Source: Octadecabacter dasysiphoniae (lineage in GTDB: Bacteria; Pseudomonadota; Alphaproteobacteria; Rhodobacterales; Rhodobacteraceae). From it: 64,000 bases of DNA. The position numbers and the translations under genes are program-made. The DNA is taken from NCBI RefSeq assembly GCF_021532615.1, contig NZ_JAKGAQ010000001.1:744001-808000 (forward strand). The letters are read 5' to 3'. A model generated the notes under the pieces. The model was not told the origin of the DNA. It saw nothing but the letters and a program-made list of their open reading frames with translations, and did not search any database. This document shows, piece after piece, positions 54,244-64,000 of the stretch; position 1 is the first letter of the stretch, and every line of letters begins with the position of its first letter.

Positions 54244-55410
54244 ATGACGGAAATGGTCTATGGAGCGATCCCTGTACAATCGGGCGATCCGGTTCTCCCA
54301 CGCTGGTGGCGGACGGTGGATAAATGGACGTTGTCCTGCATCCTCGCGCTGTTCGGTATTGGTTTGTTGCTTGGGCTGGCCGCGTCGCCGCCCCTTGCCG
54401 CCAAGAACGGGTTTGAACCCTTTCACTATGTCCAACGGCAGGCGTTTTTCGGATCTTTGGCGATCTGTGTTTTGTTCGTGACGTCGATGATGTCGCCGAC
54501 CTTGGTGCGCCGATTGGCTGTGTTGGGGTTCATAGCTGCGTTTATTGCGCTGGCGGGGTTGCCCATTTTTGGCACTGACTTCGGCAAAGGTGCAACGCGC
54601 TGGTATTCGCTAGGCTTTGCTTCTGTTCAGCCGTCTGAATTTCTAAAGCCCGGATTTATTGTTGTAGCCGCGTGGTTTATGGCGGCGTCCCATGAAATCG
54701 GTGGCCCACCCGGCAAGACATATTCGCTGGTTCTAACCGTGGTCATCGTTCTGATGCTTGCGATGCAGCCCGATTTTGGTCAGGCCGCATTGATCCTGTT
54801 TGGTTGGGGTGTGATGTATTTTGTGGCTGGCGCGCCGATCCTTTTGTTGGTTGGGCTTGCGGGTATCGTCGTGTTTGGCGGGACCATTGCATATTCCAAT
54901 TCCGAACACTTTGCGCGCCGCATTGACGGGTTTTTGAACCCCGACGTCGATCCCACGACGCAGCTTGGTTATGCCACCAATGCCATCCGCGAGGGCGGAT
55001 TTTTCGGCGTCGGCGTCGGCGAAGGGCAGGTGAAATGGTCCCTGCCTGACGCGCATACCGATTTCATTATTGCTGTCGCGGCGGAGGAATACGGGTTGAT
55101 CTGTGTCCTTGCGATCATCGGTTTGTACGCGACAATTGTTGTTCGGTCCCTGATGCGTCTGATGAAAGAACGCGATCCGTTCATTCGCCTCGCAGGGTGT
55201 GGACTGGCGTGCATTGTCGGCGTTCAGGCCATGATCAACATGGGCGTTGCTGTGCGTTTGTTGCCTGCAAAGGGCATGACGTTGCCGTTCGTGTCTTACG
55301 GCGGGTCTTCGGTTATTGCATCAGGTATTGCGGTTGGCATGTTGCTGGCGTTCACGCGCACACGGCCCCAAGGGCAAATTGGTGACATATTGCTGCGGCG
55401 GGGACGGTAA
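54244..55410 (+). CDS. ftsW: Peptidoglycan glycosyltransferase FtsW
   Basis: A 388-residue SEDS protein with ten membrane helices. The start is the ATG at 54244 (MTEMVYGAI). The polymerase core shows in [53 protein letters not shown] and [22 protein letters not shown]. It polymerises lipid II at the septum with FtsI. The last base of its stop is the first of the murG start. Confidence 0.96.
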   Translation: MTEMVYGAIPVQSGDPVLPRWWRTVDKWTLSCILALFGIGLLLGLAASPPLAAKNGFEPFHYVQRQAFFGSLAICVLFVTSMMSPTLVRRLAVLGFIAAFIALAGLPIFGTDFGKGATRWYSLGFASVQPSEFLKPGFIVVAAWFMAASHEIGGPPGKTYSLVLTVVIVLMLAMQPDFGQAALILFGWGVMYFVAGAPILLLVGLAGIVVFGGTIAYSNSEHFARRIDGFLNPDVDPTTQLGYATNAIREGGFFGVGVGEGQVKWSLPDAHTDFIIAVAAEEYGLICVLAIIGLYATIVVRSLMRLMKERDPFIRLAGCGLACIVGVQAMINMGVAVRLLPAKGMTLPFVSYGGSSVIASGIAVGMLLAFTRTRPQGQIGDILLRRGR

Positions 55411-56498
55411 TGGCTGATCCACTTTTAATTATCGCAGCAGGCGGAACAGGGGGGCACATGTTCCCCGCGCAAGCGCTGGCCGAGGCGATGCTGGCGCGTG
55501 GCTGGCGGGTCAAGCTGTCCACAGACGCACGCGGTGCACGCTACACAGGCGGCTTTCCGCACGCCGTTGAAATCGAACAAGTCGGATCAGCGACCTTCGC
55601 GCGCGGCGGGATCGTGTCCAAACTGACTGTGCCGTTCAAGATTGCGGGCGGTGTGGTGTCGGCGGTGTTCAAAATGTTGCGGGATAAACCGCAGGTCGTT
55701 GTGGGCTTTGGCGGCTATCCGGCCATACCTGCGATGTCGGCCGCATGGTTGTTGCGCAAGCCACGCATGATCCACGAACAAAACGGCGTTCTTGGCCGTG
55801 TGAACCAGATTTTTTCCAAGCGCGTTGACACGGTGGCTTGCGGCACATGGCCGACCGAGCTTCCGGCTGGGATAGACGGCAAACCTGTCGGCAACCCCGT
55901 GCGCAGTTCCATCCTTGAACGTGCGGGGGCGGGATATATTGCGCCCGGCGACTACCCCATGTCGATTTTGGTGATGGGTGGCAGCCAAGGCGCGCGCATT
56001 CTCAGTGATGTGGTGCCCCCTGCGATTTCTGCGCTTCCCTCAGAAATTCGCCGCAACATTCGCGTCAGCCACCAAGCCCGCGAGGAAGACCTTGAACGCG
56101 TCGCGCAGTATTACGCGGACGAAGGCATTCCCGCCGATGTGCAGACGTTCTTTAACGATGTCCCGACGCGCATGTCTGAATGCCAACTGGTCATCACCCG
56201 CGCCGGGGCGAGCACGATTGCCGACCTCAGCGTGATTGGCCGCCCGTCCATTCTAGTGCCTTTGGCCATGGCGGTGCGCGATGAACAAACGGCAAACGCC
56301 AAACAACTGGTTGAGGCGGGCGCCGCAAACATGGTGCCGGAATCCCATTTGCATGTGGAAAGCCTGTCAGAGCAGATCGCAACCGTTTTGGGCGATCCCA
56401 ACGGCGCGACCCAAATGGCGCGGGCCGCACTTGGTTGTGGCAAACCTGACGCCACGCAAACCCTTGTAGAACTAACGCTAGACTTGGCGAAACCTTAA
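55410..56498 (+). CDS. murG: UDP-GlcNAc:undecaprenyl-P-P-MurNAc-pentapeptide GlcNAc transferase MurG
   Basis: A 362-residue GT-B enzyme that makes lipid II. The N-terminal [15 protein letters not shown] binds the lipid and donor, and [12 protein letters not shown] and the SGALTxxE-like C-terminal part ([24 protein letters not shown]) bind UDP-GlcNAc. The start overlaps ftsW by 1 bp. Confidence 0.97.
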   Translation: MADPLLIIAAGGTGGHMFPAQALAEAMLARGWRVKLSTDARGARYTGGFPHAVEIEQVGSATFARGGIVSKLTVPFKIAGGVVSAVFKMLRDKPQVVVGFGGYPAIPAMSAAWLLRKPRMIHEQNGVLGRVNQIFSKRVDTVACGTWPTELPAGIDGKPVGNPVRSSILERAGAGYIAPGDYPMSILVMGGSQGARILSDVVPPAISALPSEIRRNIRVSHQAREEDLERVAQYYADEGIPADVQTFFNDVPTRMSECQLVITRAGASTIADLSVIGRPSILVPLAMAVRDEQTANAKQLVEAGAANMVPESHLHVESLSEQIATVLGDPNGATQMARAALGCGKPDATQTLVELTLDLAKP

Positions 56499-56548
56499 CC
56501 CCTTAAGCCCAGCCGCTATGGTGAACAGCAATGGACGGAAGCAGATCG

Positions 56549-57946
56549 ATGAACGCAGCAACCAAACTCCCCCTCGACGTTGGCCCTATCCATTTCGTGG
56601 GAATTGGCGGCATTGGTATGTCCGGCATTGCTGAGGTTTTGTTGAGCCATGGGTATGTGGTGCAGGGGTCTGATCTGCGCGAAACACCGATCACCAAGCG
56701 CCTTAAACAGCTGGGCGCGTTTGTGTTCGAAGGCCAGCGCGCAGAAAATATCGCTGACGCAGAGGTCGTAGTGATTTCGAGCGCGATCAAACCGGGCAAC
56801 CCTGAACTGGACGAGGCCCGCAAACTGGGCCTGCCCATCGTGCGGCGCGCTGAAATGCTGGCCGAATTGATGCGGCTGAAATCCAATATTGCGGTTGCGG
56901 GCACCCACGGTAAGACGACGACAACGACCATGGTCGCGGCGTTGTTGGAAGAGGGCGCGTTTAACCCCACAGTCGTCAACGGCGGCATCATTCATGCCTA
57001 TGGATCCAACGCGCGGGTTGGCGATGGCGAATGGATGGTGGTCGAGGCGGACGAAAGCGACGGCACCTTCAACCGTCTTCCCGCCACGATCGCGATTGTC
57101 ACCAATATTGACCCCGAACACATGGAACACTGGGGCACCGAGGAAAACCTGCATCGCGGGTTTTATGATTTTGTGTCCAACATTCCGTTTTACGGATTGG
57201 CTGTGTGCTGCACCGACGATTCCGATGTTCAGGCCTTGGTGGGTAAAATCACTGATCGCCGTGTCGTGACCTATGGCTTCAACGCGCAGGCCGATGTGCG
57301 GGCAACCAATCTGACCTACAAAAAAGGCGTCGCGCATTTCGATATCGCGCTTCAGGCCGAAGATATGGTGATCGAGGATTGCGCGCTGCCGATGCCCGGC
57401 GATCACAACGTGTCAAACGCATTGTCCGCTGTGGCCGTGGCCCGCCATCTGGGCATGAAGCGCGAAGAAATCCGCGCAGCATTGGCCGCATTCAAAGGGG
57501 TGGGGCGCCGCTTTACCCGTGTCGGTGAAATTGATGGTGTGACAATCATTGATGACTACGGCCACCACCCGACCGAAATTTCAGCCGTGTTGAAAGCCGC
57601 TCGTCAATCCAGCGAAGGACGTATCATCGCGGTGCATCAACCCCACCGCTATACACGCCTGCATCACCATTTCGATGATTTTTGCGCGTGTTTCAACGAC
57701 GCAGATGTCGCCGCGATCACCGAAGTATTTGCTGCGGGCGAAGACGTGATTGAAGGCGCAACCCGCGATGATCTTGTCGCAGGCATGATCCGCGCCGGCC
57801 ACCGCCACGCGCGCGCCATCACGGATGAGGCTGATCTGGTGCGTTTGATCAAAGAACAGGCAAAGCCCGGCGATATGGTCGTTTGTTTGGGGGCCGGATC
57901 GATTTCAGGCTGGGCGAACGCGCTGCCGGAAATGCTCAAGGCGTGA
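56549..57946 (+). CDS. murC: UDP-MurNAc:L-alanine ligase MurC
   Basis: A 465-residue ligase that adds L-alanine to UDP-MurNAc. The ATG at 56549 (MNAATKLP) follows GGAAG and matches the alphaproteobacterial N-terminus. An ATG at 56531 is possible. Motifs are [17 protein letters not shown], the ATP loop GTHGKT at 118-123, and EADESDGTF and [10 protein letters not shown]. Its stop overlaps the next start as GTGA. Confidence 0.96.
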   Translation: MNAATKLPLDVGPIHFVGIGGIGMSGIAEVLLSHGYVVQGSDLRETPITKRLKQLGAFVFEGQRAENIADAEVVVISSAIKPGNPELDEARKLGLPIVRRAEMLAELMRLKSNIAVAGTHGKTTTTTMVAALLEEGAFNPTVVNGGIIHAYGSNARVGDGEWMVVEADESDGTFNRLPATIAIVTNIDPEHMEHWGTEENLHRGFYDFVSNIPFYGLAVCCTDDSDVQALVGKITDRRVVTYGFNAQADVRATNLTYKKGVAHFDIALQAEDMVIEDCALPMPGDHNVSNALSAVAVARHLGMKREEIRAALAAFKGVGRRFTRVGEIDGVTIIDDYGHHPTEISAVLKAARQSSEGRIIAVHQPHRYTRLHHHFDDFCACFNDADVAAITEVFAAGEDVIEGATRDDLVAGMIRAGHRHARAITDEADLVRLIKEQAKPGDMVVCLGAGSISGWANALPEMLKA

Positions 57947-58170
57947 CGTACGAATGGGTCATCCTTGGCGCAATTGTGATCGTGTCGGTTTTGCCGATGA
58001 TCAGATGGCTGCGGCGTCTTCTTTGGGCGTTCAGCCTCGCGTTTGTTGGAATGTTGTTAATCCACATGCAGCATAACCCGGGCGAAGCGACGCTGGCGCT
58101 GGGTGCGATGGGGGGCGGTTTGATGTTTGCGCGCCCGATCCGGCGCATGGTTCTTGGGGGACTGATGTGA
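57943..58170 (+). CDS. Small two-helix membrane protein, murC-linked
   Basis: A 75-residue protein starting at a GTG that overlaps the murC stop (GTGA). Two hydrophobic segments (about 5-18 and 25-40) are separated by a basic [10 protein letters not shown] loop and followed by a glycine-rich stretch with [11 protein letters not shown] do not recognise it. Its coupling to murC and its place among dcw genes suggest an envelope role. Confidence 0.65.
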   Translation: MTYEWVILGAIVIVSVLPMIRWLRRLLWAFSLAFVGMLLIHMQHNPGEATLALGAMGGGLMFARPIRRMVLGGLM

Positions 58171-58260
58171 TGGCGCATAAATCTACTGTGCAAATCCGAC
58201 AGGGCGCGGCGCTCGCGCCGCCGTCCATTGGGCTTGAACCTATGTCGCCACAACGCACGG

Positions 58261-58297
58261 TTCCCCAAAATAATTATGACACAAAGACGGGGGTGAC
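58261..58297 (+). repeat. Intergenic repeat, copy 3
   Basis: ttccccaaaataattatgac, acaaagacggg and a G-run match the copy at 24862-24900 closely. A GC-rich hairpin (ggcgcggc/gccgcc) lies at about 58200-58222 on its left. Confidence 0.65.
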
Positions 58298-58300
58298 GGC

Positions 58301-58555
58301 GTGAGCTGGTCTGTGATTACAGCCGCGATTTGGGTGTTTGCGGCGACAGGCACAGCGCTGTTGCCCATGCGTTACCAATATGTTCCGGGCATTACACTGC
58401 TGATCCTCGCGCCGTTGCTGATCTTATGGCTCGGGTCTGATTTCGGATGGGGGTGGGGCGTGGCCGCCTTGGCTGCATTTGTTTCGATGTTCCGAAACCC
58501 GCTGAAGTATTTCTACGCGCGCGCCCGTGGTCATCAACCGGAGGTTCCGAAATGA
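58301..58555 (+). CDS. DUF2484 membrane protein, first of a tandem pair
   Basis: An 84-residue protein starting at a GTG. Three hydrophobic segments and the pattern ATGTALLPMRYQYVPG match DUF2484, a small family seen in Rhodobacterales beside murC-murB. Function unknown. Its stop overlaps the next start as ATGA. Confidence 0.8.
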   Translation: MSWSVITAAIWVFAATGTALLPMRYQYVPGITLLILAPLLILWLGSDFGWGWGVAALAAFVSMFRNPLKYFYARARGHQPEVPK

Positions 58556-58803
58556 TTCCAATCGGATTGGGATGTGCATGGCTGATTGCTGCCAACGTTC
58601 TGGCGCTGCTTCCAAGTCGCGACAACCATTGGGCGCGTGCCTACGGATTGATTGCGTTGGGTGTGCCGTTGTTGGGCTATATTACCTACGTGAACGGGCC
58701 GCTTTTGGGGATGGTGTTCCTGATTGCGGGGGCGAGCATTTTGCGCTGGCCTGTCATCTATCTGGGCCGTTGGATGCGCCGCGTGGTCGGACGTACAGGA
58801 TAG
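58552..58803 (+). CDS. DUF2484 membrane protein, second of a tandem pair
   Basis: An 83-residue protein with three hydrophobic segments: CAWLIAANVLALLPSRDNHWARAYGLIALGVPLLGYITYVNGP, then a helix to VIYLGRWMRRVV. It is related to the preceding protein by length, helix layout and the ALLP motif, so the two are probably paralogs. The start codon overlaps the previous stop. Confidence 0.8.
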   Translation: MIPIGLGCAWLIAANVLALLPSRDNHWARAYGLIALGVPLLGYITYVNGPLLGMVFLIAGASILRWPVIYLGRWMRRVVGRTG

Positions 58804-58894
58804 GCCACTGGTCTTGGGTGCGTCGACGACCGTACTGGGCACACAAGACGCGCAGGAACTTGGCATCGCTGGTATGTCGCGTTAGGAGGGCCCC

Positions 58895-59830
58895 ATGATG
58901 TTGACTGATTTTCCCGACGTACGCGGCGTCTTGACGCCCAACCGTGATTTGTCTGACTTGACGTGGCTGCGCGTCGGCGGACCTGCTGATATGCTGTTTC
59001 AGCCCGCCGATGCGGATGATTTGAGCACGTTTTTGGCCGCATTGCCTGCGGATGTGCCGGTGTTTGCCATGGGGGTCGGGTCTAACCTGATCGTGCGTGA
59101 TGGCGGCGTGCGCGGCGTTGTGATCCGTCTTGGGCGTGGGTTCAACAGCATTGAAATTGACGGGGATACCGTCACCGCAGGGGCGGCCGCGTTGGATATG
59201 CATGTGGCGCGCAAGGCGGCGGCGCAGGGGCTGAACCTGACGTTTTTGCGCACGATTCCCGGGTCTATCGGTGGGGCGGTTCGCATGAATGCTGGGTGCT
59301 ACGGCGATTATATGGCGGATGTCTTGCAAGACGTGCGCGTGATCTTGCGCGACGGGACGGTACGAACGGTGCCCGCCACGGACCTTGATCTTCAATATCG
59401 GTCCTCAACCCTGCCGGAGGGGGCGGTGATTGTATCGGCCACATTGGCGGCGCCGGGCGAGGATGCGCAGGTGCTTGAAGATCGCATGGCCGCGCAGCTT
59501 GCCAAACGCGACGAAACCCAGCCCACCAAGGATCGCACCGCAGGCAGCACGTTTCGCAATCCGGCGGGGTTTTCCAGCACGGGCAAAGCCGACGATCGCC
59601 ATGATTTGAAGGCCTGGAAGGTCATCGATGATGCTGGAATGCGCGGTGCGAAGCGTGGCGGCGCGGTCATGAACACCATGCATTCCAATTTCCTGACCAA
59701 CGCAGGCGGTGCCACAGCGGCGGATTTAGAGGGATTGGGCGAAGACGTGCGGAAAAAGGTTTACGAAACCAGTGGTCTAACGCTAGAATGGGAAATTATG
59801 AGGGTTGGCGAACCGACCCCGACAGATTGA
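58895..59830 (+). CDS. murB: UDP-N-acetylenolpyruvoylglucosamine reductase MurB
   Basis: A 311-residue FAD enzyme that reduces enolpyruvyl-UDP-GlcNAc to UDP-MurNAc. The ATG at 58895 follows [44 protein letters not shown] and [17 protein letters not shown] are FAD-binding parts, and [14 protein letters not shown] includes the catalytic serine loop. It is a type I MurB. Confidence 0.96.
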   Translation: MMLTDFPDVRGVLTPNRDLSDLTWLRVGGPADMLFQPADADDLSTFLAALPADVPVFAMGVGSNLIVRDGGVRGVVIRLGRGFNSIEIDGDTVTAGAAALDMHVARKAAAQGLNLTFLRTIPGSIGGAVRMNAGCYGDYMADVLQDVRVILRDGTVRTVPATDLDLQYRSSTLPEGAVIVSATLAAPGEDAQVLEDRMAAQLAKRDETQPTKDRTAGSTFRNPAGFSSTGKADDRHDLKAWKVIDDAGMRGAKRGGAVMNTMHSNFLTNAGGATAADLEGLGEDVRKKVYETSGLTLEWEIMRVGEPTPTD

Positions 59831-59929
59831 TCCCCTTCAACGGATCACAGCCCCACAGGCAGGGGCGCACAATGAAGACGGTAAAAATAGTCAAAGACAG
59901 GCCAACAAGGCTTGCGAAAAGGCGGATAA

Positions 59930-60841
59930 GTGTCGAGCAGGACACCCAAAACCATAGCCGTCCTGATGGGCGGACCTTCTGCTGAACGCGAGGTTTCCCT
60001 CAGTTCAGGCAAGGAATGCGCGAACGCTTTGCGGGTCGCGGGCTTTGACGTGGTTGAGGTTGACGCGGGCACTGACCTGCCCGCACGCCTGAAAGAAATC
60101 CAACCGGACGTTGTATTTAACGGATTGCACGGGCGTTGGTGCGAAGATGGTGTTGTGCAGGGTCTGCTTGAATGGCTGCGTATTCCCTATACCCATTCCG
60201 GTGTTCTGTCGTCTGCCATGGCGATGGACAAACAGAAAACCAAAGACGTCTACCGCGCCCATGGTTTGCCATTTGTGGACAGTGTGTTAGCCACCAAATC
60301 CCAGATTGAGGCCGCCCACGTCATGGTGCCACCCTATGTGGTCAAACCGTTCAACGAAGGGTCCAGCGTTGGCATTTATCTTGTGATGAAGGGCGACACT
60401 CCGCCAAAGATTTCCGATGACATGCCTGATCTGATGATGGTCGAAACCTATGCACCGGGTCGGGAACTGACGACTGCGGTGATGGGCGACAAACCCCTGA
60501 CGGTGACGGATATCATCACCGACGGCTGGTATGACTACGCCGCGAAATACCAAGAAGGCGGATCGCGCCACGTGATCCCTGCGGACATTCCGCAAGACAT
60601 TTTCCACGCATGCATGGACTACGCCGTGCGCGCCCACGCGGCACTTGGATGCCGCGGCATGAGCCGCACAGATTACCGCTGGGATGAAAGCCGCGGCATC
60701 GACGGGCTCATCCTGCTTGAGACAAACACACAACCGGGGATGACGCCCACGTCGCTTGCCCCCGAACAGGCCGCCCATTGCGGCATCGATTTCCCCGCGT
60801 TGATGACGTGGATGGTGGAGGACGCGTCATGCGATCGCTAA
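59930..60841 (+). CDS. ddl: D-alanine--D-alanine ligase
   Basis: A 303-residue ATP-grasp enzyme. The GTG at 59930 (MSSRTPKTIAVLMGGPSAEREVSLSSG) is used because the signature sits at the start and an AGGCGG site precedes it. FNGLHGRWCEDG, PYVVKPFNEGSSVGIY and LLETNTQPGMTPTSL are family marks. It supplies D-Ala-D-Ala to MurF. It overlaps the ftsQ start by 13 bp. Confidence 0.95.
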   Translation: MSSRTPKTIAVLMGGPSAEREVSLSSGKECANALRVAGFDVVEVDAGTDLPARLKEIQPDVVFNGLHGRWCEDGVVQGLLEWLRIPYTHSGVLSSAMAMDKQKTKDVYRAHGLPFVDSVLATKSQIEAAHVMVPPYVVKPFNEGSSVGIYLVMKGDTPPKISDDMPDLMMVETYAPGRELTTAVMGDKPLTVTDIITDGWYDYAAKYQEGGSRHVIPADIPQDIFHACMDYAVRAHAALGCRGMSRTDYRWDESRGIDGLILLETNTQPGMTPTSLAPEQAAHCGIDFPALMTWMVEDASCDR

Positions 60842-61707
60842 AAGCAACACGCCCGCCCCAACCAAAGCGCGATCCCGCGCCGTCAAGATGGGGCTATCGA
60901 TACCAACGTCTCATGCTGACGCCGGGGTTCCGCCGGATGCTGCGGGTTGGTGTTCCTGTCTTGGTCATCGGTGGTTTGATTGCAGGGTGGGGCGCACGTG
61001 AGGCGAACCGCCAGATGGTTGCGGATGCCTATGCAGACATGAAATCCCAAATCCAGCAGCGCGATGAATTCATGGTCAAAGTGATGGCTGTGGATGGCGC
61101 GGATGATACATTGGCCGCCGACATTCGCACGGTGCTGCCAATTGAATTTCCGCTATCCAGTTTTGACCTTGATCTCGAAGACATGCGCCAGACGGTTGCG
61201 GCGTTGCCGGCTGTAGCAGATGCGCGGTTGCGCGTGCGCCCCGGTGGGATTTTGCAAGTCAATGTCACCCAGCGCGTTCCTGTCGCAATGTTTCGCGCAC
61301 CCACAGGGCTAAAGCTGATCGATGCGGACGGTGTGCTGATCCAGAACATAATCGCGCGCGCCGACCGGTCTGATTTGCCACTGATCACCGGCGATGGTGC
61401 CCGCGAAGCCTTGGCCGAGGGGCTTGAAATTTACCGCGTCGCGGGCCCGCTTGCGCCACGTATGCGCGGCGTGGTGCGCATGGGTGAACGTCGTTGGGAT
61501 GTGATCCTTGATAGCGGCCAGCGCGTGCTGTTGCCCAATACCGATCCCGTGCCCGCGTTCGAACGCGTCGTCGCCATGAACCAGGCCCAGGACCTTTTGG
61601 AACGTGATGTGGCTGTCGTTGACATGCGTCATCCGGCCCGCCCGACCATCCGATTGAACGAACAAGCCGTCACAAACCTGCGCGAAATTAACGCTGCCTC
61701 AGAATAA
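60829..61707 (+). CDS. ftsQ: Cell division protein FtsQ
   Basis: A 292-residue bitopic protein. The ATG at 60829 (MRSLKATRPP) is the most likely, as it lies within the ddl end. A basic cytoplasmic tail, a helix at about 38-54, a POTRA domain (from about 92, LPIEFPLSSFDLDLEDMRQTVAALPAVADARLRVRPGG, split by loops) and a C-terminal domain with LGxGxxDVILDSGQRVLLP-like text are visible. It is the scaffold of the FtsB/L/W/I complex. Confidence 0.92.
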   Translation: MRSLKATRPPQPKRDPAPSRWGYRYQRLMLTPGFRRMLRVGVPVLVIGGLIAGWGAREANRQMVADAYADMKSQIQQRDEFMVKVMAVDGADDTLAADIRTVLPIEFPLSSFDLDLEDMRQTVAALPAVADARLRVRPGGILQVNVTQRVPVAMFRAPTGLKLIDADGVLIQNIIARADRSDLPLITGDGAREALAEGLEIYRVAGPLAPRMRGVVRMGERRWDVILDSGQRVLLPNTDPVPAFERVVAMNQAQDLLERDVAVVDMRHPARPTIRLNEQAVTNLREINAASE

Positions 61708-61721
61708 GAACAGGTGATTTT

Positions 61722-63056
61722 ATGAGAGATCTATACCAGTCCCAACGCGCAATGCGTAACATGCGCCAAGCGGCGATGCAGCGCGGCGTTGTGGCCATTC
61801 TGGATGTGGGGTCGTCAAAAATTGCGTGCCTCGTGTTGCGCTTTGACGGGCCGGAACAGTTTGGGGACAGCGATGGTGTCGGATCCATGGCAGGGCAATC
61901 CAGTTTTCGCGTGATTGGCGCCGCAACAACCCGTTCGCGCGGTGTTCGCTTTGGCGAAGTTGACGCCATGGCCGAAACAGAGCGCGCCATTCGCACGGCC
62001 GTGCAGGCCGCACAAAAGATGGCAAACGTGCGAGTGGATCATGTGATTGCATGTCTTTCTGGCGGGCGTCCACGATCCTACGGACTGGACGGTCAGGTTG
62101 ATGTGATGGGTCAAACGGTGTCCGAGGGCGATATCGGCCGTGTTCTGGCGGAATGCGAAGTGCCCGATATTGGCGAAGGCCGCGAAGTCTTGCATGCGCA
62201 ACCGATCAATTTCGCGCTGGATCACCGCTCTGGTTTGGCCGATCCGCGTGGGCAGATCGGATCGAAACTGACCACAGATATGCACCTGATGACCGTCGAA
62301 GACAGCGTGATTGAAAACCTGCTGTACTGCATCAAACGCTGCGATCTTGAATTGGCGGGCATTGCGTCTTCGGCCTACGCCGCTGGCATTTCGTCGCTGG
62401 TTGAGGACGAACAAGAACTGGGTGCGGCCTGTATCGACATGGGTGGCGGGTCCACTGGCATCTCGATCTTCATGCGCAAACACATGATTTATTCCGACTG
62501 TGTCCGCATGGGCGGGGATCACGTGACATCCGATATTTCGATGGGCTTGCAGGTTGCCCCCGCGATGGCCGAACGGATCAAGACATTCTACGGCGGCGTC
62601 CTTGCCACCGGCATGGATGATCGCGAAATGATCGAAGTCGGGGCGGACACAGGCGATTGGGAGCGCGACCGCCGCACCGTGAGCCGCGCTGAATTGATCG
62701 GGATTATGCGCCCACGTGTTGAGGAAATCCTTGAAGAAGTGCGCGTGCGTCTTGATGCAGCCGGGTTCGAGCATCTGCCCAGCCAGCAAATCGTGCTGAC
62801 AGGCGGTGGCAGCCAGATTCCGGGCCTTGATGGATTGGCAAGCAAAATCCTCGGCCAGCAGGTGCGCCTCGGGCGGCCTTTGCGTGTTCAGGGGCTTCCA
62901 CAGGCTGCCACAGGTTCGGCGTTTTCGGCTGCGGTGGGGCTCAGTCTGTTTGCAGCACACCCGCAAGACGAATGGTGGGATTTCGATATTCCCGCCGAGA
63001 AATACCCGGCCCGATCGTTCAAACGGGCGGTTCGTTGGTTCAGGGAGAACTGGTGA
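61722..63056 (+). CDS. ftsA: Cell division protein FtsA
   Basis: A 444-residue actin-like protein. The ATP-binding phosphate loop shows as AILDVGSSKIACLVL and the second as GAACIDMGGGSTGISIF, with LTGGGSQIPGLDGLA near the C-terminus. The last residues (SFKRAVRWFREN) form the amphipathic membrane-targeting helix. It links FtsZ to the membrane and starts 14 bp after ftsQ. Confidence 0.97.
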   Translation: MRDLYQSQRAMRNMRQAAMQRGVVAILDVGSSKIACLVLRFDGPEQFGDSDGVGSMAGQSSFRVIGAATTRSRGVRFGEVDAMAETERAIRTAVQAAQKMANVRVDHVIACLSGGRPRSYGLDGQVDVMGQTVSEGDIGRVLAECEVPDIGEGREVLHAQPINFALDHRSGLADPRGQIGSKLTTDMHLMTVEDSVIENLLYCIKRCDLELAGIASSAYAAGISSLVEDEQELGAACIDMGGGSTGISIFMRKHMIYSDCVRMGGDHVTSDISMGLQVAPAMAERIKTFYGGVLATGMDDREMIEVGADTGDWERDRRTVSRAELIGIMRPRVEEILEEVRVRLDAAGFEHLPSQQIVLTGGGSQIPGLDGLASKILGQQVRLGRPLRVQGLPQAATGSAFSAAVGLSLFAAHPQDEWWDFDIPAEKYPARSFKRAVRWFRENW

Positions 63057-63060
63057 CACG

Positions 63061-63078
63061 GTCGGTCCTTACCGACCC
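63061..63078 (+). promoter_or_regulatory. Hairpin downstream of ftsA, upstream of ftsZ
   Basis: A 6-bp GC-rich stem (ggtcgg at 63061-63066, ccgacc at 63073-63078) with a 6-nt loop lies 5 bp after the ftsA stop codon. There is no T-run, so it is a weak terminator or a pause/stability element before ftsZ. Confidence 0.4.
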
Positions 63079-63256
63079 GTACGCAATATTTCGCCGATAC
63101 CCCCATATACGGCGGAAAACGACGCAGAGAGGGCCACATTTTGCGGTTTTTTGGCACTTTAAGCGTGACCCATGGGGCCGAGACCGTTAAGGTCCTGTAA
63201 AGATTCTGACAAGAACGCTCGGTGGGACGGGCCTAACAAAGACAGGCGGACAGCAC

Positions 63257-64000
63257 ATGACATTGAACCTCTCCATGCCCGGGCAGGAAGAACTGAAGCC
63301 ACGCATCACCGTATTCGGTGTTGGCGGCGCAGGCGGTAACGCCGTGAACAACATGATCGAGCAAGAGCTGGAAGGTGTTGAATTCGTTGTTGCAAACACG
63401 GACGCGCAAGCGCTTCAACAGTCCCGCTCAGATGCGAAAATCCAGATGGGTGTTAAAGTCACCGAAGGTTTGGGTGCTGGTGCGCGGGCCACAGTGGGCG
63501 CCGCCGCAGCCGAAGAATCAATCGAACAAATCGTCGATCACCTTGCTGGCGCACATATGTGCTTCATCACGGCTGGCATGGGCGGCGGCACCGGTACTGG
63601 TGCGGCCCCGATCATCGCACAAGCGGCCCGTGAACTTGGCGTTTTGACTGTCGGCGTTGTAACCAAGCCGTTCCAGTTTGAAGGCGGCAAGCGCATGAAG
63701 CAGGCCGATGACGGCATCGAAGCGCTTCAGAAGGTCGTCGACACACTGATCATTATTCCAAACCAGAACCTGTTCCGTTTGGCGAATGAAAACACAACCT
63801 TCACCGAAGCCTTCAGCCTTGCAGACGACGTTCTGTATCAAGGCGTTAAGGGCGTGACAGACCTTATGGTTCGTCCCGGTTTGATCAACCTCGACTTTGC
63901 TGACGTTCGCGCCGTCATGGACGAAATGGGCAAAGCCATGATGGGCACAGGCGAGGCCGAAGGCCAGGATCGTGCTGTTCAGGCGGCAGAAAAAGCCATC
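63257..64000 (+). CDS. ftsZ: Cell division protein FtsZ (3' end outside window)
   Basis: The first 248 codons are present. FtsZ is the tubulin-like GTPase that forms the Z ring. Seen are the tag-free N-terminus ([33 protein letters not shown]), the tubulin signature GGGTGTG (109-115), and [13 protein letters not shown]. The upstream gap from ftsA (200 bp) holds a likely promoter and a CtrA-like half-site. Confidence 0.98.
   Translation, partial: MTLNLSMPGQEELKPRITVFGVGGAGGNAVNNMIEQELEGVEFVVANTDAQALQQSRSDAKIQMGVKVTEGLGAGARATVGAAAAEESIEQIVDHLAGAHMCFITAGMGGGTGTGAAPIIAQAARELGVLTVGVVTKPFQFEGGKRMKQADDGIEALQKVVDTLIIIPNQNLFRLANENTTFTEAFSLADDVLYQGVKGVTDLMVRPGLINLDFADVRAVMDEMGKAMMGTGEAEGQDRAVQAAEKAI

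Overview
The window is a 64 kb chromosomal segment of an alphaproteobacterium, most likely a marine Rhodobacteraceae (Roseobacter group). This rests on gene content (DUF2484 genes between murC and murB, a DUF1127 gene followed by CCUCCUCCC-motif RNAs, an extended mraZ leader, split his genes, TRAP transporter) and on the protein sequences. No rRNA, CRISPR array, intact insertion sequence or prophage was seen.

Region 1 (1-17 kb) is housekeeping. It holds a KefB/KefC-type antiporter running off the left edge, a large proline/alanine-rich membrane protein with GspL/PilM-like and GspC/PilP-like ends, a SIMPL-domain protein, metY, a glycosyltransferase-like protein, tRNA-Tyr, rlmB, a YHS-domain protein, a CoA-binding protein, and the histidine genes hisB-hisH and hisA-hisF-hisE. 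A DUF2147 gene on the opposite strand separates the two his blocks.

Region 2 (17-33 kb) holds tRNA-Gly, a five-gene minus-strand run (zinc-free quinone reductase-like enzyme, VOC protein, DUF2314 protein, metallophosphoesterase, MAPEG protein), pyruvate carboxylase, a UvrD/PcrA helicase, a divergent LysE exporter/Lrp regulator pair, an MFS exporter, and the DUF1127 gene with a downstream RNA array carrying six CCUCC-type motifs (like CcaF1/CcsR of Rhodobacter sphaeroides). The Mrp/ApbC ATPase and a coupled GNAT gene follow.

Region 3 (33-64 kb) is the division and cell wall (dcw) cluster. It has a predicted promoter and a terminated leader RNA (like UpsM of R. sphaeroides), then mraZ-rsmH-ftsL-ftsI-murE-murF-mraY, an antisense lipoprotein gene, and murD. 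An accessory insertion of about 11 kb follows, then ftsW-murG-murC, three small membrane protein genes, murB-ddl-ftsQ-ftsA and the start of ftsZ, which is cut by the right edge. Together these genes supply the UDP-MurNAc-pentapeptide and lipid II pathway and the divisome core.

The accessory insertion between murD and ftsW carries a MerR/CHRD divergent pair, a DUF1304 pseudogene, a GntR-controlled TRAP transporter plus dehydrogenase module, an MFS/LysR divergent pair and a BaiN/YhiN-type flavoprotein. Degenerate direct repeats bracket the TRAP module, and a perfect inverted repeat lies in the gntR-dctP intergenic region. The strongest candidates for follow-up are the CCUCCUCCC RNA array, the mraZ leader RNA, the split dcw cluster and the GspL/GspC-like fusion protein.
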